From Sphagnum compactum (lineage: Eukaryota > Bryophyta > Sphagnopsida > Sphagnales): DNA of 64,000 nt. The notes under the pieces are model-generated. The model was not told where the DNA came from. It searched no databases and worked only from the letters and a program-made list of their open reading frames with translations. Both the position numbers and the translations under genes were made by a program. The DNA is taken from contig OZ234502.1 of NCBI GenBank assembly GCA_965153455.1, positions 11,191,495 to 11,255,494 of the forward strand, in the 5' to 3' direction. This document shows positions 60,541 to 64,000 of the stretch, in pieces. Within the stretch, counting starts at the first letter, position 1. The number at the start of each line of letters is the position of its first letter.

Positions 60541-62935
60541 ACCTTTGGGTAAAAGCACACTACACCCCCCAAAAATTGTAGTCACAAGTACTACATTTTG
60601 CATTTGGTTTTTTTGTGTAAGTATGAACATCACATCTCGGATTATTTTTGTTTGTTTGAAGTATATTGGATTAGATTTAGACTTAAGACAATCAATTAAA
60701 AAGAAAACTCCAATAAACATTGATGAATTTCAACATATACGAAATATATTTGTGATGAAATAATACTTGTTAGAATATGAAAAATTGCATACATACTTCA
60801 AAACTAGGGTTGTGGGTGGAATTTTTTGGTGAAATTTTTTGTGGTCAATATTATTCATATACATCAATTGAATCTAGGGCCATCTAGAAGTTTAAATTTT
60901 TGGTTGAAATTTCATTAAAAAAATTAAATTTGTTTTCAGCAATAAAGGCAAAATATTTTATGTATTTAAAGAAAAAATCAATACCAAATGAAAGATAAAG
61001 AAATTTTATAGTTGAACATTGCATTATTTTCTCAGATTTCTTTTGTTTAGTAATGTCTTATGAACCACAAACATGAAGCCCTATGGCCGATGAAAATTTG
61101 CACATTATATACATTGATTTTATTCTATCCTTTTCATCTAACTGTTGGATCGAAATTAATCTCGATTTTAAGTGAAATTTGAATTCCAAAATGTTATTGT
61201 GCACATTCTAGCCTGGCTTAAATTTGCTTATGTATAGGATTGTCAAATGATGTTATCAAGATTTAAACTTATTGTTTTCACCCCTTTATGAGGTGCAAAC
61301 TTGTTATGTTGCATCTAACCCATGTGTAATTGTTAATACAATAAAGATCATGAATCAAGCCTAATCTTAATCAAATTCGCATCTTTTGCTATAACATTCA
61401 TGCATGCACATGTTGCTAAAAAGGATAAAAAATGTAAATTTGAATCCAATCATTTCCTTGTATTTTTGTTGGTGCATTCATAGTATACAATGAAGAATAA
61501 GGAAAATACTACACAAATCAACAATTCGATCATTATGCCACTTGATCATTGAATGTTTTACTTGAAAACTTTATAGGCACTACTACAAATCATTTTGAAT
61601 AGATAAAGAGGTGACACAATGTCATAGATTACAAAAACAAAGTGATTTGAAAGGTGGACAATTTTTTCAACTTATAAATTAAGTTGCAAACATTGTTATG
61701 GGTTGTTGTTGATCCCATTGGCTTGACCAATGCACATATCAAAAGATGCACATATATGTTACTTATTCATGGCCTAATTTATTCCACAAAATGGTTTATA
61801 TAACATAATATTTTCATGTAATGTAATGAAGGTGTGCTACTTTGGATGTTAAACGTAAAATACCTACAAAATACCACACAAATGAATTGCATTTAATTCA
61901 CCTTTTGAAATGATCATGATTTTTTTATTGTGCAAGTGAGAACATTTTCCATTTAAAACAATGTTATAATCATTTTGAAATGGTTTAACTATGGTATTTT
62001 CCACCCAAAAGAATGCAAAAAATTGATAGTTAGGAGAATATTTTTGGGTCACCCTAAAAGACTAGCACCCATTGCAAGAAATTTTGTCCTATGCAGGGTG
62101 AAAACATGAATAGGTGGATAGTTTGGACTATCACACTTGTAGTTTTTTTGCATTACATACAAAAGTAAAATTTAAAGCCATATTAAAAATTAACATTGTC
62201 AAATTTTAATAATTCATGTTGTCATAGACTTTAATGGGAATCATCATAATTTTTTTGGATGAATTCTAAGATGATTATGGACTTGTAATAGAATTTGAAA
62301 ATGATAACACTACGTCTATCACACAGAAAAAATGAAAAATGTGGACTCAAAAAATATGTCACAATAATGTCAAAATTATTTTTAAAAAAAATAAATTATC
62401 AAATGAAGAATTTATTAACGAAGTGCATTGAAACTTTCCTAATATATATTTTTTTATTTTTTAAAAGTTTTAAATGACATGATTGTTGTAAGTGTTTTAG
62501 TTAAAATTCCATTTCACATTAAAAATTTTAATCTTTTGCATGAATTTTTTGATCAATCACATGTTTAGGGATATTCATAGGTTGGCTTATCAATATTTAT
62601 GATTAAAAGCATAGGGGATAATGATAAGGTTTATGGTTTGACAATTGTTAAAATTGTGAAAAAAATTTGTTAGTGTTAGATTATGGACTCTCAAATGCCA
62701 CTTTTGTGCCACCTAACCATGTTTTCACCCTGCAATTAAAAAAAATGAATAAAGCTCCTCAATGATTTTAAAAATACCATAGTTCAAAAATGAAACTATT
62801 TATTTTATGTGTAAAATTTATTAGTCTTAAAGTTTTTCATATAATTTTAAATATATGATAATGTTTTTTTAAAAAATGACAAAATTTTAATTCATTGATC
62901 ATTTTTCATTCGTAAAGGTTGAAATATCCCTACTT
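60541..62935. other. AT-rich sequence without recognised features
   Basis: No gene, RNA or clear repeat could be supported by eye. It may include further decayed parts of the copia element. Confidence 0.35.
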
Positions 62936-62939
62936 GTAA

Positions 62940-63390
62940 GTTGTGTGTAACTTAGGTAAGCCTTAATAAGCCTTAAGGTAGACCTAGGTAGCTTTGGGTA
63001 ACCCCTAGGTAGTTTTTAGGTATGTTTATGTAACTCTTAGGTTATCTAGGTAAACTTATGTAGTCCTTAGGTTAATTTAGGTGAACATAGTTAACTCTTA
63101 GATAATTCCTAAATAGGCATTAAAGTAGGTATATGTTATGATATTTATATAGGTTAGGAAAATTATGTATTATAATGTTATTTTGCAATGATAAGGAGTT
63201 TTTCCCTAATGTGAAGCTGATAAAATCAAATTTTTACCATTACAATCTAAGGAGCTACCTATTTTAACCAGGCTTACTAGGCATCCTATGCTTTTTAGGG
63301 TCTTTAAGTACGACTTTAGGTTATGCTAATTAGGTATCCTAAATTGTTTACCTTATTTAACCTAAGCTAGGTTGCCTAGGCTATCTAATT
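62940..63390. repeat. Degenerate tandem array, core ttaggtaacctagg
   Basis: Words such as taagccttaaggtagacctagg, aacccctaggtag and taactcttaggttatctaggtaa recur at short irregular spacing. Similar in style to, but distinct in sequence from, the array at 57.3-58.3 kb. Confidence 0.6.
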
Positions 63391-63821
63391 TATTTTATAA
63401 TTGTATCATTGTCCTTTATGACTAGAAAAAACTAGCCATAAAGCGAATCATACGTTTTCAAATTTCTTGTACTGAATCCTTTGCAAACTATACGTATGGC
63501 CAAGCAAAAGGATCACTATTTGCATGGCCTCTTGACACTCGGCTATGTATTACATACGAAGCGCATTGAATCTTGTTGTATAATTAAAAATTAGAGCAAT
63601 TCTTTTAGATGTGGTTCTTCAATCAGAGAAAAAGCATGCCACTTAGATGTCTTTCTATTATGCATTTGAGTGTTCCTAACTATGTGTAAGATAAAGCCCA
63701 GGATGGTGGTAGCATTCTCAAAAATAAGAGGCCTAGGACATTTTGGCAATAGCTGAGTTTTTTCAACAATTTTGGGATTGTTCCCACCCATGTGCTTTAA
63801 CGTTTGTAAAGCACTAGCAAA

Positions 63822-63960
63822 TGTTATTATGAACCTAAAAATAGGTAGGAGGGAAGGAGTTCTTACACCTACACCTTAAGAATGGGAAGGATTTTACACC
63901 TTTTTAAATCTTAAGTATAAGATCCACTCCCACTCTTAAGGAGTAGGTGTAAGATCTATC
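63822..63960. repeat. Dispersed repeat ending in an imperfect inverted repeat
   Basis: Left arm about 63,861-63,890 (cttacacctacaccttaagaatggg) is the approximate reverse complement of about 63,925-63,955 (cccactcttaaggagtaggtgtaag). The left half also matches the repeat at 41,858. A hairpin-type MITE end is possible. Confidence 0.6.
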
Positions 63961-64000
63961 TTCTTCTTTTGCTTGAGGGCAAATCAAGGACATAAGGAAA

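Overview
The window looks like nuclear DNA of a land plant, probably a lineage with a large repeat-rich genome such as a fern, lycophyte or gymnosperm. This rests on spliceosomal introns, plant-specific gene families (LWD-type WD40, LURP-one-related, RNase H-like/RBR E3 ligase, F-box/kelch) and long AT-rich stretches of decayed transposons and tandem repeats. I cannot place the species from sequence alone.

Layout. Genes lie in two islands. Island 1: an RBR ubiquitin ligase on the minus strand (2.7-6.2 kb). A repeat block follows (6.7-14.6 kb) with a duplicated AT-rich repeat, non-LTR retroelement remnants, a decayed BED/hAT transposon, a trinucleotide array and a minisatellite. Island 2 (14.6-47.2 kb): an LWD-like WD40 clock regulator (+, 16.0-17.9 kb); a LURP-one-related protein with a long Gly/Gln/Tyr-rich leader (+, 20.7-22.2 kb); a minus-strand gene with two divergent E2F-like winged helices and a long C-terminal ORF (25.3-29.2 kb, probably continuing upstream to 31.76 kb); a plus-strand region of probable exons of an unrecognised gene (32.5-39.0 kb); then a repeat-bearing stretch and a single-exon F-box/kelch gene (+, 46.0-47.2 kb). 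From 48 to 64 kb I see almost only decayed transposons, dispersed repeats and degenerate tandem arrays, including a Ty1/copia remnant.

Functions. These are unlinked housekeeping or regulatory genes, not an operon-like system: ubiquitin transfer (RBR, F-box), clock-type transcription (LWD), membrane or defence-related LOR protein, and a cell-cycle-type transcription factor. The most unusual items are (i) the RBR ligase that combines an RNase H-like N-terminus with a C-terminal CCCH zinc finger of the TTP type, and (ii) the E2F-like protein, whose two winged helices are each split at the same position and phase and which carries large extra regions that I do not recognise. Several repeat families shared between distant parts of the window also look worth cataloguing.

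Gene models were joined by hand from splice sites and reading phase; none is checked against transcripts.
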